Assembly: GCF_002836505.1 (NCBI RefSeq)
Contig: NZ_PJBF01000059.1
Span: 186,001-250,000, forward strand
Source of the DNA: Psychrobacter sp. Choline-02u-9
GTDB lineage: Bacteria > Pseudomonadota > Gammaproteobacteria > Pseudomonadales > Moraxellaceae
DNA: 64,000 nt
Reading direction: 5' to 3'
Positions 27,859-37,257 of the stretch are shown one piece after another; positions within the stretch are counted from its first letter, which is position 1; every line of letters starts with the position of its first letter. Position numbers and translations under genes: made by a program. The notes beneath the pieces were generated by a model. That model had not been told where the DNA came from. It did not search any database and saw only the letters and a list, made by a program, of their open reading frames with translations.

Positions 27859-28446
27859 ATGATGACCACATCGAGTATAAGTTTGAAACCTTATCAATCA
27901 TTGAATCATCAGCCAGATATCGAAGCTATGCATACCAGTACATTTTGGTTAGATGAAGATATTAAATGGATGCAAAAAGCACTGAGACTGGCTGAACAAG
28001 GCGCTGAATGTGGAGAGGTGCCAGTAGGTGCGGTATTGGTACATGATCAGCAGATCATCGGTCAAGGGTTTAATCAACCAATTGGCTGTCACGATGCGAC
28101 AGCGCATGCTGAGATAGTTGCGTTAAGAGATGCGTGCCAGCGTTTGGCAAACTATCGATTGCCACTACACACGACTTTATATGTGACGTTGGAGCCGTGT
28201 ACGATGTGTATAGGTGCGCTAATTCATGCTCGTGTAGATAGACTGATATATGCAGCGAATGAACCGCGTGCTGGGATGCTAGGTAGTCAGTTTGATTTAT
28301 CAGTTCAGCCTTTTTATAACCATAATATCCAAGTTCACAAAGGACTGTGCAGTGAGCACAGTAGCCAGATGTTAAAGACGTTTTTTCGTGAGCGTAGGCG
28401 AGCAGCAAAAAAGAATAAAAATAAGGCTTTGACTGAAAATAACTAA
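27859..28446 (+). CDS. tadA: tRNA-specific adenosine deaminase TadA
   Basis: 195 residues. It converts A34 to inosine in tRNA-Arg(ACG). The zinc-dependent deaminase motifs are HAE (H83, E85) and PCTMC (C114, C117). The E. coli protein has 167 residues; the first ~28 residues here are extra, and an internal ATG at 27928 could be the true start. ATG 27859 follows the ung stop with zero spacing, which favours reinitiation. The C-terminus is basic (RRRAAKKNKNK), as expected for a tRNA-binding enzyme. Confidence 0.92.
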   Translation: MMTTSSISLKPYQSLNHQPDIEAMHTSTFWLDEDIKWMQKALRLAEQGAECGEVPVGAVLVHDQQIIGQGFNQPIGCHDATAHAEIVALRDACQRLANYRLPLHTTLYVTLEPCTMCIGALIHARVDRLIYAANEPRAGMLGSQFDLSVQPFYNHNIQVHKGLCSEHSSQMLKTFFRERRRAAKKNKNKALTENN

Positions 28447-28470
28447 TAAACAAGATATCAGTCTTGGTGC

Positions 28471-28499
28471 TAGTGATAGCGTCTATTTTTTGCTATAAT
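28471..28499 (+). promoter_or_regulatory. Candidate extended -10 promoter for cmk
   Basis: TGCTATAAT (28491-28499) is a perfect extended -10 box. A poor -35 (TAGTGA, 28471-28476) lies 17 bases upstream. It would give a leader of about 120 bases before cmk. Confidence 0.5.
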
Positions 28500-28624
28500 G
28501 TCGCCCTATTTGATAGTGAACCTTTTGCTCTGCTATTAAGCACATGATATATCAGTAAATATTGCTTTATTGTGATTGTGTGAGAAGCCCTATAAGTAGC
28601 AGCCATTATTGTTGAGTAAGTATT

Positions 28625-29392
28625 ATGACCGTCTCCGCATCTGACAACGATCTGCTCAATAAAAATGACAGCAACACACAATCAACGCGCTACCCTGTGA
28701 TTTGTATTGACGGCCCTAGTGGCGCTGGCAAAGGTACGGTCACATGGCGTTTGGCGCAAGTACTGGGTTATCAATTGCTAGATTCTGGGGCGCTATATAG
28801 AATTGTAGGACTCAAGGCGTTTGAAGCGGGTTTAATCAGCGCAGATACTAGCCAACCAATTGATGAAAATGCTGTATTAGCATTGACTGAAAGCTTAGAG
28901 ATAGCGTTTGTACCAAACAATGACTCAGGACGTGTAGATATCATTGTTAATGGACAAGCAGTAGGTGAGCAAGTACGCAATGAAACGGTCGGAGGCTATG
29001 CATCACAGATAGCTGTCTTTCCACAAGTTCGTCAAGCATTGCTCAAGCTACAACAAGATATGGCCACTCGTTCAGGTTTGGTTGCTGATGGTCGCGATAT
29101 GGGTACGGTTGTTTTCCCAGATGCTGATGTTAAGGTGTTTTTGACGGCCAGTGCTGAAGCACGTGCAGAGCGCCGTGTGATTCAGTTATTGAATGCTGGT
29201 CAAACAGCAGATTTTGAGGCGATTTTAGCGACGATAAAAGAGCGTGATGATCGTGATGAAAATCGCAGTACAGCGCCATCGAAGCCTGCGGCAGATGCAT
29301 TATTACTTGATAGCTCAGCGCTTAATGCTGATGCAGTATATGAGCAGGTTAAGAAGCATTGCCAAGATAAAGGTGTTTTTTTCACTAGCTAG
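28625..29392 (+). CDS. cmk: Cytidylate kinase
   Basis: 255 residues. It phosphorylates CMP and dCMP. The P-loop GPSGAGKGTVTWRLA begins at about residue 30, after a polar N-terminal tail slightly longer than usual. The motifs LLDSGALYRIVG, VADGRDMGTVVFPDA and RDDRDENRSTAPSKPA are all conserved. ATG 28625 lies after GAGTAAGTATT (weak SD). rpsA follows, the classical cmk-rpsA-ihfB order of gammaproteobacteria. Confidence 0.95.
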   Translation: MTVSASDNDLLNKNDSNTQSTRYPVICIDGPSGAGKGTVTWRLAQVLGYQLLDSGALYRIVGLKAFEAGLISADTSQPIDENAVLALTESLEIAFVPNNDSGRVDIIVNGQAVGEQVRNETVGGYASQIAVFPQVRQALLKLQQDMATRSGLVADGRDMGTVVFPDADVKVFLTASAEARAERRVIQLLNAGQTADFEAILATIKERDDRDENRSTAPSKPAADALLLDSSALNADAVYEQVKKHCQDKGVFFTS

Positions 29393-29544
29393 TCATTTAA
29401 TAGCTAGTAAAAACAACATATTAAGTACTAAAAAGTTTCCTATTAATCATTGTTTTAGTATAAAATAATACGGTTAAGTTAAATTTTATTGAAGCCATAA
29501 GAAAAACTTAGTTTATTCAAGATATTGCATTCGATATAAGACAG

Positions 29545-29646
29545 TTGTTGTTAGTCAGTTTTAATTATAATGAGCTCGCTATTAACAAACGTTTTTTTAT
29601 ATGATTGTATGGGATATAAAACCAGTATTTCGTTCTATACAATCAT
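29545..29646 (+). promoter_or_regulatory. rpsA promoter and structured leader
   Basis: TTGTTG (29545-29550) and TATAAT (29566-29571) form a candidate promoter (15-base spacing). Downstream, ATGATTGTAT (29601-29610) pairs perfectly with ATACAATCAT (29637-29646) in the untranslated leader. In E. coli the rpsA leader is structured and mediates translational autoregulation by S1; a similar role is inferred here. The remainder of 29393-29699 shows no gene. Confidence 0.5.
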
Positions 29647-29699
29647 AAATTTGATCCGTACTGTGCTGGACAGGATACGGCTATACAAAGGTAGACATA

Positions 29700-31388
29700 A
29701 TGGAATCATTTGCTGAACTATTTGAAGCGAGCATTGAAGAGCAGGGCCTAGATATCGAGCGTGGCTCGGTTATTACAGGTGCTGTTGTGGCCATCGATAG
29801 CGATTGGATCACAGTAGATACTGGTCTTAAATCTGAAGGTATCGTCGCTCGTGAAGAGTTTTTAAGCGAAGAAGGCGAACTTGAAGTTGAAGTTGGCGAT
29901 AGCGTTGATGTCGTAGTTGAAGCGGTTGATAACGGCATGGGTCAAACCTTGCTGTCACGTGAGAAAGCTAAACGTGTTGAAACTTGGAACTTCCTTGAAA
30001 AAATCGCTGATAACGATGAAATCGTTAAAGGTATCATTTCAAGCAAAGTTAAAGGCGGTTTCACTGTAGATATCGGTTCAGTACGCGCGTTCTTACCAGG
30101 TTCATTGGTAGATGTACGTCCTATCCGTGATACAACGCATCTTGAAGGCAAAGAGCTAGAATTCAAAGTCATCAAACTTGACCAGAAACGCAACAACGTT
30201 GTTGTTAGCCGTCGTGCAGTTATGGAAGCTGAAAACTCAGCTGAGCGCGAAGAGCTATTGAACAAGCTTGAAGAAGGCATCGAGATCGAAGGTATCGTTA
30301 AGAACCTTACTGATTACGGCGCGTTCGTTGATCTAGGTGGTATCGATGGTCTATTGCACATCACTGACATGGCATGGCGCCGTATCAAGCACCCATCTGA
30401 AGTTGTTGAAGTTGGCCAAGACCTAAAAGTTAAAGTATTGAAGTTTGACCGTGAACGCAACCGCGTTAGCCTAGGTCTAAAACAACTTGGTACTGATCCT
30501 TGGGATAACGTTGGCGGCACTTACCCAGTAGGTAGTGTTGTAAAAGCTCGCGTAACTAACTTGACTGACTATGGTTGTTTCGCTGAGATTTCTGAAGGTA
30601 TTGAAGGTCTAGTACACGTATCAGAAATGGATCATACCAACAAAAACATCCACCCATCTAAAGTTGTTCAAGTGGGCGATGAAGTTGAAGTAATGATTCT
30701 TGATATCGATGAAGAACGTCGTCGTATCAGCCTAGGTATCAAACAAACTCTAGCTAACCCATGGGATGAGTTTGATAAGAAACATGAGCGCGGTGATAAA
30801 ATCACTGGTACTATCAAATCAATCACTGACTTCGGTATCTTTATCGGTCTAGACGGTGGTATTGATGGTCTTGTTCATCTATCTGATATCTCTTGGAACG
30901 AAACTGGCGAAGATGCTATCCGTAACTACAATAAAGGCGACACCGTCGAAGCAATGGTATTGTCTGTAGATGCAGAAGCTAACCGTATCAGCCTAGGCGT
31001 TAAGCAGTTAAGCTCTGATCCATTCAACGAATACCTAGTCAACAATGACCGTGGTGCTATCGTTAATGGTAAAGTAAAAGAAGTAGATGCTAAAGGCGCT
31101 ACTATCGAACTTGCTGACGAAGTTGAAGCTTATCTACGTGCTTCTGAAATTCAACGTGACCGCGTTGAAGATGCAACTAAGCATCTGACTGTTGGTGATG
31201 ACGTTGAAGCGAAAATCATCAGTGTTGATCGTAAAACACGCAACATCAATTTGTCTATCAAAGCGAAAGACGAAGCTGAAGAGCGTCAAGCGATTAAAGA
31301 TCTTGGTAGCACCAACACTACTGCTGCTCCAGGTTCTGATGCACAGCCAAAAACTATTGGTGATTTGATCAAAGAGCAAATGCAGTAA
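29700..31388 (+). CDS. rpsA: 30S ribosomal protein S1
   Basis: 562 residues, against 557 in E. coli. It binds mRNA leaders and docks them on the 30S subunit. Six S1 (OB-fold) domains are visible from their repeated G-x-V and F/Y-G-A/C-F/V-x-L motifs: about 20-90, 105-175, 192-262, 277-349, 364-437 and 450-520. Examples are [35 protein letters not shown] and [17 protein letters not shown]. Codon use looks strongly biased, as expected for high expression. ATG 29700 follows AAAGGTAGACATA. A textbook terminator follows the stop codon. Confidence 0.97.
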   Translation: MESFAELFEASIEEQGLDIERGSVITGAVVAIDSDWITVDTGLKSEGIVAREEFLSEEGELEVEVGDSVDVVVEAVDNGMGQTLLSREKAKRVETWNFLEKIADNDEIVKGIISSKVKGGFTVDIGSVRAFLPGSLVDVRPIRDTTHLEGKELEFKVIKLDQKRNNVVVSRRAVMEAENSAEREELLNKLEEGIEIEGIVKNLTDYGAFVDLGGIDGLLHITDMAWRRIKHPSEVVEVGQDLKVKVLKFDRERNRVSLGLKQLGTDPWDNVGGTYPVGSVVKARVTNLTDYGCFAEISEGIEGLVHVSEMDHTNKNIHPSKVVQVGDEVEVMILDIDEERRRISLGIKQTLANPWDEFDKKHERGDKITGTIKSITDFGIFIGLDGGIDGLVHLSDISWNETGEDAIRNYNKGDTVEAMVLSVDAEANRISLGVKQLSSDPFNEYLVNNDRGAIVNGKVKEVDAKGATIELADEVEAYLRASEIQRDRVEDATKHLTVGDDVEAKIISVDRKTRNINLSIKAKDEAEERQAIKDLGSTNTTAAPGSDAQPKTIGDLIKEQMQ

Positions 31389-31420
31389 GCTGTAAGCTAT
31401 TGATATAAAAGTAATATAAA

Positions 31421-31447
31421 AAAAGCGACTTCGGTCGCTTTTTTTTA
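31421..31447 (+). terminator. rpsA intrinsic terminator with UUCG tetraloop
   Basis: AAAAGCGAC (31421-31429), loop TTCG, then GTCGCTTTT (31434-31442) and further T. The C(UUCG)G loop is unusually stable. Confidence 0.92.
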
Positions 31448-31491
31448 TGATTAGATTTTATTAATACAGTTAGTAATAGAGGTTTTTAGCC

Positions 31492-31564
31492 AAATGGGAA
31501 AACTCTTATTCCCATTTACGCTAATATCCGCTATCATTTGCACCATTGAGTAACGAGATGATAG
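31492..31564. other. Two hairpins upstream of ihfB
   Basis: AAATGGGAA (31492-31500) pairs with TTCCCATTT (31509-31517). CTATCAT (31531-31537) pairs with ATGATAG (31558-31564). They lie between the rpsA terminator and ihfB in a 324-base gap with no ORF. They could be operator sites or leader structure. Confidence 0.45.
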
Positions 31565-31712
31565 TTATAAGCTTTTTATAGTCAGAATATGATTCTGAAT
31601 GTTAGTTTTTAAAGATTCAGTATATATAGTTTAATTATCCAAACGCATTTACGTACTATAGAGCGTTGACTTATCATCAGCTTATCCATCAATCAACAAG
31701 GCAAGCGTAATA

Positions 31713-32018
31713 ATGCAGCAAGCGATTAACAAATCCGAATTTATTAGTAATTTGAGTGCAAACTGTGACAACATGGCAGACACCGTGGTTGATGACGCAG
31801 TGCGTGAAATCTTAAACTTGATGACCCATACTTTAGCCAATGATGGCCGAGTCGAAGTTCGCGGATTCGGTAGTTTTTGTCTACATCACCGCCGTGCCCG
31901 TATGGGACGCAATCCTAAGACAGGTGAAAGTGTACCTGTACCGGCTAAAGCTATTCCACACTTTAAGCCAGGCAAGGCCTTACGCGAAGCAGTAAACGAT
32001 ACGGTAGCAAACAGTTAG
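31713..32018 (+). CDS. ihfB: Integration host factor beta subunit
   Basis: 101 residues. It is the DNA-bending partner of IhfA, used in transcription, replication and recombination. The HU/IHF fold carries the signature [20 protein letters not shown], with the DNA-intercalating Pro in the beta arm. The N-terminus (NKSEFISNLSANCDNM) and position downstream of rpsA identify it as IhfB rather than HU, which is present separately at 51946. ATG 31713 has only weak ribosome-site support (AAGGCAAGCGTAATA). Confidence 0.92.
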   Translation: MQQAINKSEFISNLSANCDNMADTVVDDAVREILNLMTHTLANDGRVEVRGFGSFCLHHRRARMGRNPKTGESVPVPAKAIPHFKPGKALREAVNDTVANS

Positions 32019-32081
32019 TTAAACCAGTACTGACTATTGAACCGTTCAAAATTTATCATTCCAAACTGAGGTAATTGTCTC

Positions 32082-32489
32082 ATGCGCTTTCTACTATTTG
32101 TATTGCTATTCTTGAGCTTTGCCTATTCACTTGGTTTGGTATTGGCAAATAATACTGAGGTCGGAGTCAACCTACTGTTTTCACAAGCACCTACGATGAA
32201 TCTAGGGTTGCTACTTATTTTGTGTTTGATGCTAGGTATTGTTATTGGTATTTTACTGGCATTACTTATCTTTCGTGTGCTGCAAAATAAGTGGGAAATC
32301 TCACGTCTACAAAAAGCAAACGCAAACCTGCAAGAGCAATTGACTCAAGCCAATACAGTTATCGATCGTCAAGCAAGCGCGCCAACAGTAGATGAAGCTG
32401 TTTATGGTGCTTCTGCTACTAACGTGCACAATACCGATGCAACTAGCCTAACTGAAGGCTCTACTCTGTCTAAGCGTAGACGAGATTAA
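32082..32489 (+). CDS. lapA: LapA, lipopolysaccharide assembly protein A-like membrane protein
   Basis: 135 residues. It is an inner-membrane protein of the LapA (DUF1049) family. Two transmembrane helices are seen at about 3-24 and 42-68, with a short periplasmic loop containing NNTEVGVNLLF, followed by a cytoplasmic coiled coil (about 72-105) and a polar tail. In E. coli LapA acts with LapB, which regulates LpxC turnover through FtsH. In E. coli lapB sits between lapA and pyrF; here pyrF follows directly and lapB is absent from the locus. ATG 32082 follows GAGGTAATTGTCTC. Confidence 0.82.
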   Translation: MRFLLFVLLFLSFAYSLGLVLANNTEVGVNLLFSQAPTMNLGLLLILCLMLGIVIGILLALLIFRVLQNKWEISRLQKANANLQEQLTQANTVIDRQASAPTVDEAVYGASATNVHNTDATSLTEGSTLSKRRRD

Positions 32490-32593
32490 GTCGTTAAGTG
32501 ATTTTTTATGTGATCTGCTAGGTGATAGCTTAACGATCGCAGTACTGACCTCAAATACAATACTTTGATAACTTCAAAATATATGGTAAAACC

Positions 32594-33292
32594 ATGAATA
32601 ATGTAATTAACTCTCCAGTTGTCGTCGCTCTAGACAATATGACGGTAGAGGCGTCTCTAGCGCTAGCTGACCAGTTAGATCCATCCCAATGTCGATTAAA
32701 AGTCGGTAAAGAGCTGTTTACCCGTTGTGGTCCTGATATCATCAAGGCACTGCATCAACGTGATTTTGAAGTGTTCTTAGACTTAAAATTTCATGACATT
32801 CCTAATACTACTGCCCAAGCAGTATTGGCTGCCGCTGAGCTTGGTGTCTGGATGGTGAATGTCCATGCTAGCGCAGGTCTAGAAGCCATGTCGTTGGCAA
32901 AACAGCGCTTGCTAGATAGAGATCTTGATACCTTACTTATCGCAGTCACCGTACTGACTTCTATGGATAATGAAGCGTTGATGCAAACAGGAATCACTGA
33001 TAGCTTAGATACCCAAGTGAGCCGACTAGCACAACTGACTAAGCAAGCTGGACTTGATGGGGTGGTGTGCTCGGCTCAAGAAGCAAAGGCACTTAAAGCA
33101 TTATGTGGTCAGGATTTTAAACTGGTGACGCCTGGTATTCGCTTAGCTGAAGACAATGCAGATGATCAAAAACGTATCTGTACACCAAGTCAGGCGCTAA
33201 TAGACGGTTCTGATTATTTAGTCATTGGCCGTTCGATCACTCAAGCTTTAGATCCTGCTGCTAAACTACAGACAATACTTCAAAGTATTTAA
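32594..33292 (+). CDS. pyrF: Orotidine 5'-phosphate decarboxylase
   Basis: 232 residues. It catalyses the last step of UMP synthesis. The catalytic Asp-Lys-Asp array is in [12 protein letters not shown], with the early Lys in LKVGKELF. The phosphate-binding LVTPGIRL and [10 protein letters not shown] are conserved. ATG 32594 follows a weak GGTAAAACC. The gene is followed by a clear terminator, ending the cmk-to-pyrF block. Confidence 0.96.
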   Translation: MNNVINSPVVVALDNMTVEASLALADQLDPSQCRLKVGKELFTRCGPDIIKALHQRDFEVFLDLKFHDIPNTTAQAVLAAAELGVWMVNVHASAGLEAMSLAKQRLLDRDLDTLLIAVTVLTSMDNEALMQTGITDSLDTQVSRLAQLTKQAGLDGVVCSAQEAKALKALCGQDFKLVTPGIRLAEDNADDQKRICTPSQALIDGSDYLVIGRSITQALDPAAKLQTILQSI

Positions 33293-33311
33293 GTTTGAAT
33301 AAATGTTAAGA

Positions 33312-33342
33312 AAAAAGACAGCCTAAATGGCTGTCTTTTTAC
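33312..33342 (+). terminator. Intrinsic terminator after pyrF
   Basis: AAAAAGACAGCC (33312-33323) pairs with GGCTGTCTTTTT (33329-33340) across a 5-base loop. Confidence 0.92.
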
Positions 33343-33501
33343 TTTTTGATGGTATAGAAAAAGCTGCTACACTACTTAAATTTATTCTTACAACCTTTCT
33401 AAAATATAATAACTATATTAAAAACGCTCATTTAGCTAAATATCAGTAGTACTGCTATGAGCGTTTATCGCTAATTAGATTTTTAATAATAACGCCACTA
33501 A

Positions 33502-34314
33502 ATGATGTTGAATAATATGAAATTACAGATATTGAGTGACTTACATATTGATAGTTATGCACGTCAATCGCACCCCGTTGGACATATTCCTAAAACTGAT
33601 GCAGATCTAGTATTGGTAGCAGGAGATACTGCTAATAGCGACAAAGGTATGCCGTGGTTGCAAGAACAAGCGGCGCGCTTAGAAGTTCCCCTGATTACTA
33701 TCGCTGGTAATCATGAATACTTTGATGAAGACGTATTGAGCTTTGACCATAAACTGGCAACTTGGGATAACTATGATACTGTGTCTAAAAAAGGCGTTCG
33801 CGTCTTACAATGTCAGCATATCGATATCGGTGATATACGCCTTTTAGGTTGTACGCTTTGGACAGACTATCAGTATCATGCTAACGAAGATACCATGGCT
33901 GCTGCTAGGCATTTTATGCGTGATTACAAGCAGATTTACGCAGGCAACGAACTGTTTTCACCTGAAGTATCTATGCAGATTCATGCTGAGCATCGTCAGT
34001 GGCTACAGCAAGCATTGATTGAATCTCATGAACTTGGTAAAAAAACTGTGGTAATGAGTCATCATAGCGTCAGTGCATTATCGGTGTCTGAAAAATATGC
34101 CAATCTACCGAGCAATGCGGCTTTCGTCAGTGATCTGTCAGGATGGATGCACGAGGATTGGGCGCCGATGCTATGGGTACACGGACATACTCATGAAGCA
34201 TTTGATTATAAAATTGGTAATACGCGAGTGATTGTCAATCCACGAGCCTATCCTAATGAGGTCAGTAGTACAGCACTAGAGTTCGCGTGGGACAAAGTCA
34301 TTGATATTGGCTAG
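33502..34314 (+). CDS. Calcineurin-like metallophosphoesterase
   Basis: 270 residues from the first ATG. A start at 33517 (MKLQILSDLH) fits the family better, and no start has a clear SD. The dinuclear-metal motifs are in order: SDLH, VAGD, GNHE (AGNHEYFDED), MSHHS and HGHTH. It is probably a cytoplasmic phosphodiesterase or phosphatase; the substrate is unknown. No signal peptide is present. Neighbours give no clue: a pyrF terminator lies upstream and a histidine phosphatase downstream. Confidence 0.85.
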   Translation: MMLNNMKLQILSDLHIDSYARQSHPVGHIPKTDADLVLVAGDTANSDKGMPWLQEQAARLEVPLITIAGNHEYFDEDVLSFDHKLATWDNYDTVSKKGVRVLQCQHIDIGDIRLLGCTLWTDYQYHANEDTMAAARHFMRDYKQIYAGNELFSPEVSMQIHAEHRQWLQQALIESHELGKKTVVMSHHSVSALSVSEKYANLPSNAAFVSDLSGWMHEDWAPMLWVHGHTHEAFDYKIGNTRVIVNPRAYPNEVSSTALEFAWDKVIDIG

Positions 34315-34470
34315 GACCGTGTGTAAATATTGGGCAAATCTTCATTTATTCTAGGTATGAACTCTTTTGAATAAAGCATTTTTGAAAGAGTGCGGAGTAT
34401 TTATAAGATATATTGCAACTAGATTTGTCTGTGGTTCATTCCTGATAAGAAATCTGCTAGGCTTGCTGTC

Positions 34471-35307
34471 ATGAGTAAATATCTGAATAATACCCTGTCC
34501 AAAGTATCTGCTGACAAGCTTGGGAGTCATACACCAAGCGCGCCTGCACCTTCGCATCTACCAGATAGTATGATTCCCTCCGTCAGCTTATTACCTGAAA
34601 ATAAGCGACTGATTCTATTTACGAGGCACTCTTTACGCGAGCGTTCTGATGGTAATGGTTTTGCCAGCGATCAGTTACCGTTGACTCCCAAAGGTCGCAT
34701 ACTGGCAAAGTCTTGGGGTCGTTGGTTATCAGGCCATCTACCATATTCGCTCGACGTCGATAGTATCTCCAGCCCCATTGGGCGTTGTGTTGCTACCGCG
34801 CAGTTGATGCAAGAGGGAGCTGGTCTAGAGCGTAATATTGCACATCAGTCGCTGTTGGTTGAGCCTGGTAGTCTCGTCACTGATCCTGAAATAGCCAATC
34901 CTGTGTTCAAAGAAATTGGCGTCTTAAACTTTATCAATCGCTTTTTGCAAGGCAATTTGGAAGGGACTAAAAATACCTATCAAGGCGGTTTGGATATTTT
35001 GTCGCTTTTTTACCAGAATCAGCCACAGCACGGCCATCTGATGCTCGCTGTGAGTCATGACACGTTGCTATCTGCATTCTTAGCGGTTATGTTCGATGTG
35101 GTAGAGATTGATTGGAATGATTGGCCGAAGATGATGGAAGGCGTATTTTTATGGTTTGATGATAAGCCATTTGATCAAGCGAGTGCGCATTTTATTTGGC
35201 GAGGTCAGGTATATACTCGGCCGATTAGTTCATTGTTAGACGGTTATCGTGCAGCTGGTTATCATCCTAGCAAGTTGCTATTGCCGCCAGAAGTGCAGTG
35301 GAATTGA
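34471..35307 (+). CDS. Histidine phosphatase superfamily protein
   Basis: 278 residues. Phosphohistidine motif TRHSLRE (R52, H53), the partner PLTPKGRILAKSWGRWL, SSPIGRCVATAQLM and the second catalytic His H196 in VSHDTLLSAF all match the phosphoglycerate-mutase-like histidine phosphatases. The first ~40 residues are Ser/Pro-rich and look unstructured. No signal peptide is present, so it is probably cytoplasmic. The substrate is unknown. It converges on rpsT across a bidirectional hairpin. Confidence 0.82.
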   Translation: MSKYLNNTLSKVSADKLGSHTPSAPAPSHLPDSMIPSVSLLPENKRLILFTRHSLRERSDGNGFASDQLPLTPKGRILAKSWGRWLSGHLPYSLDVDSISSPIGRCVATAQLMQEGAGLERNIAHQSLLVEPGSLVTDPEIANPVFKEIGVLNFINRFLQGNLEGTKNTYQGGLDILSLFYQNQPQHGHLMLAVSHDTLLSAFLAVMFDVVEIDWNDWPKMMEGVFLWFDDKPFDQASAHFIWRGQVYTRPISSLLDGYRAAGYHPSKLLLPPEVQWN

Positions 35308-35376
35308 TGTTTTGTTTAAACATTGAAATGAGTTGATAGAGCCGCTATTCATTGAATACGTTTTGAATAGGCATAA

Positions 35377-35416
35377 AAAAACCTTGCCACGGTATTAGAA
35401 CCAGTGACAAGGTTTT
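35377..35416. terminator. Bidirectional terminator between the histidine phosphatase gene and rpsT
   Basis: AAAACCTTGcCAC (ends 35390) pairs with GTGaCAAGGTTTT (from 35404). The stem has one mismatch and is flanked by A and T runs. Confidence 0.75.
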
Positions 35417-35462
35417 AGTCATTACGCTATAAAAGCGAAATGCGGTCTAACCAATACAAATC

Positions 35463-35729
35463 TTAAGCTTGTAGGCCTTTGATTGTTTTGTTTAGGCGGC
35501 TCTTACGACGAGCAGCTTTATTCTTATGAATAATACCTTTGTCAGCCATACGATCAAGAACTGGTACCGCTTTTTTATAAGCTTCGGTAGCCGCGTCATA
35601 ATCTTTAGCTGCGATAGCCGCATCAACACGTTTTAAGTAAGTACGAACCATAGAGCGTTGTGACGCAGAGTTCTGACGACGTTTGGTGTTTTGACGGGCG
35701 CGTTTACGAGCTTGTGCAGTATTAGCCAC
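35463..35729 (-). CDS. rpsT: 30S ribosomal protein S20
   Basis: 88 residues using GTG at 35729, the same length class as E. coli S20 (87). AAGGAGATACGC precedes this GTG directly. The longer frame to 35792 would add 21 hydrophobic, non-S20 residues. The sequence ([20 protein letters not shown]..., then [14 protein letters not shown]) is the usual basic helical bundle that binds 16S rRNA. The non-ATG start fits the family: E. coli rpsT starts with UUG, and a weak start is part of its autogenous control. Confidence 0.96.
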   Translation of the reverse strand: MANTAQARKRARQNTKRRQNSASQRSMVRTYLKRVDAAIAAKDYDAATEAYKKAVPVLDRMADKGIIHKNKAARRKSRLNKTIKGLQA

Positions 35730-36193
35730 GCGTATCTCCTTGATAAAGATAGATAAAAATATGAATGTTGATTGCAATAATGGGTTTAACAATCATCGGT
35801 GACGAGCAGCCGTCTCGTCAAATATGATGTCGATGTCTGATATTAAAGTATCTAATATGAATAGATCATCGTAAGCGTCAGAGCTGTTTGGAATAATTAA
35901 ACAGCGTTGACGTGTAAAGCCGATTATCTTAGCAAATTATTGAACTAAGGACAATATATTTGATGATTAATGCTCAAAGAAGTTACGTAATATCATCGAA
36001 TTTGGGTCATTCTAGTAACTAAATCAGTAGTAAGCGCTGATAGACGTAGAGGGTTGATAAAATCTCTTACAATATATCCTATATAATAGCGTCAGTTATT
36101 GAGGAATTTAGGTATGATATTCTAACGATAGACCTTGATATAGGTATTTTCTCATCAATATAGTTCATCTAATGTTATATAAGTGGATAGGGT
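35730..36193. other. Divergent intergenic region, rpsT and the 36194 gene
   Basis: 464 bases with no ORF. A small inverted repeat, GCTGTTT (35884-35890) with AAACAGC (35900-35906), lies in the rpsT leader or promoter zone. TATAAT at 36082-36087 is a possible -10 for the rightward gene. Nothing else is recognisable. Confidence 0.4.
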
Positions 36194-36895
36194 ATGCAGC
36201 GAAAAGCAATTGTGATTGGCGCAACGGGGTTAGTAGGGCAGCATTTGGTAAAGCAACTGAGTGAGCTTTATGACACATTGATTGTGATTGCTCGTCGCCC
36301 GCCACGCTACATTAATGCCAGCATGCGTTTTTATCAAATCAATGATTTTGATAATCTCTCTGAAGTGTTTGCAAGTGTTGGTGCCGATCGAACCACGGAT
36401 GCTTTTAGTTGTTTGGGTACGACAAAAAAGCAGGCTGGTAGTGATGAGGCTTTTCGCAAAGTAGATCGAGACTACAACGTAAATTTTGCCAAGCTGTGTC
36501 GTGACAAAGGGGTAGAGAATTTCTTTTTACTCTCCTCAATGAATGCGGATATTGACAGTCGTTTTTTATACAATCGAGTCAAGGCTGAAACAGAGCAGGC
36601 TATTATGGCGTTAGACTTCGGACAATTGGTCGTCTTCCGTCCGTCACTATTGCTTGGCAAACATAAAGGTCGTCCGCTTGAGAGCATTGGTCAAAAAGCC
36701 TTTAAACTCATCTCGCCGCTCGTTTCAGAGTCACTATCGTTACATCCTATCTCTGCTAAACGCGTTGCTAGTGCCATGGCTATGAGTGCTCATGATATCT
36801 ATCATCGTAGTAAATATCGTACTGAACCTCAAATCAAGCATATCGATATTATCGAAAATAAGCAGATGCTAGCGATGACCCGTGTCAAAAAATAA
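36194..36895 (+). CDS. Atypical SDR / NAD(P)-binding protein
   Basis: 233 residues. The N-terminal Rossmann motif is VIGATGLVGQHL (G9-G15). The FSCLGTTKKQAGS and YNRVKAETEQAI blocks (YxxxK-like) resemble the HTATIP2/YbjT-like atypical short-chain dehydrogenases. Its substrate is unknown; members have been proposed to be redox sensors or quinone reductases. ATG 36194 follows TGGATAGGGT. The small repeat element begins 62 bases after its stop codon. Confidence 0.78.
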   Translation: MQRKAIVIGATGLVGQHLVKQLSELYDTLIVIARRPPRYINASMRFYQINDFDNLSEVFASVGADRTTDAFSCLGTTKKQAGSDEAFRKVDRDYNVNFAKLCRDKGVENFFLLSSMNADIDSRFLYNRVKAETEQAIMALDFGQLVVFRPSLLLGKHKGRPLESIGQKAFKLISPLVSESLSLHPISAKRVASAMAMSAHDIYHRSKYRTEPQIKHIDIIENKQMLAMTRVKK

Positions 36896-36957
36896 AAGGA
36901 CAGTTTTTCTAGTGACAGATTCAGTCTCAAAACTGGAAAGTTACAGATATCGATTAT

Positions 36958-37257
36958 TAGGGTCTGTTGAACATTCAAATGTGGTGCTGGCAGTCACTAT
37001 TTTTTAGGCATTGCTTTTTTTAGGCACTGCTTTTTTAGACACTGGGCAGTGAAATTTTTGCGGCCTAGTCATTCTAGGTTAAACAATGTCGCCATATATT
37101 GGCAAAAAATAGTACTGCCCCAAAGGGCTGATGCTAAAATCACCCCAAACGTTGTTGCAAGCTTCGCTAAGGTCTCGACATTATCGTCAGCTTGCGCCTA
37201 GTTTGAGGCAATTTTAGCGATCAGCAGCCCTAATATTTGAATGTTCAACAGACCCTA
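36958..37257. mobile_element. MITE-like miniature element with 24-bp perfect inverted ends and internal hairpins
   Basis: The 24-bp sequence at 36957-36980 (beginning TTAGGGTCTGTTGAACATTC) is repeated as a perfect reverse complement at 37235-37258. If the element starts at GGG (36960) and ends at CCC (37255), it is 296 bp and flanked by TA on both sides, a possible 2-bp target duplication. It encodes no transposase. Inside are three tandem 15-16-bp units (37000-37045, TTTTTTAGGCAYTGC) and two large imperfect hairpins (37044-37121 and 37125-37230). The size, ends and lack of coding capacity fit a non-autonomous IS5/IS630-type derivative; the parent family is a guess. Confidence 0.7.
37000..37045. 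repeat. Three tandem 15-16-bp repeats inside the miniature element
   Basis: Units begin at 37000, 37015 and 37031: TTTTTTAGGCATTGC, TTTTTTTAGGCACTGC and TTTTTTAGACACTGG. They are close enough to indicate slippage-type expansion. Confidence 0.75.

Noticed and set aside
28070-28453. 127-codon minus-strand ORF opposite tadA
   Set aside because: It is antisense to conserved TadA motifs and has no recognisable domain.
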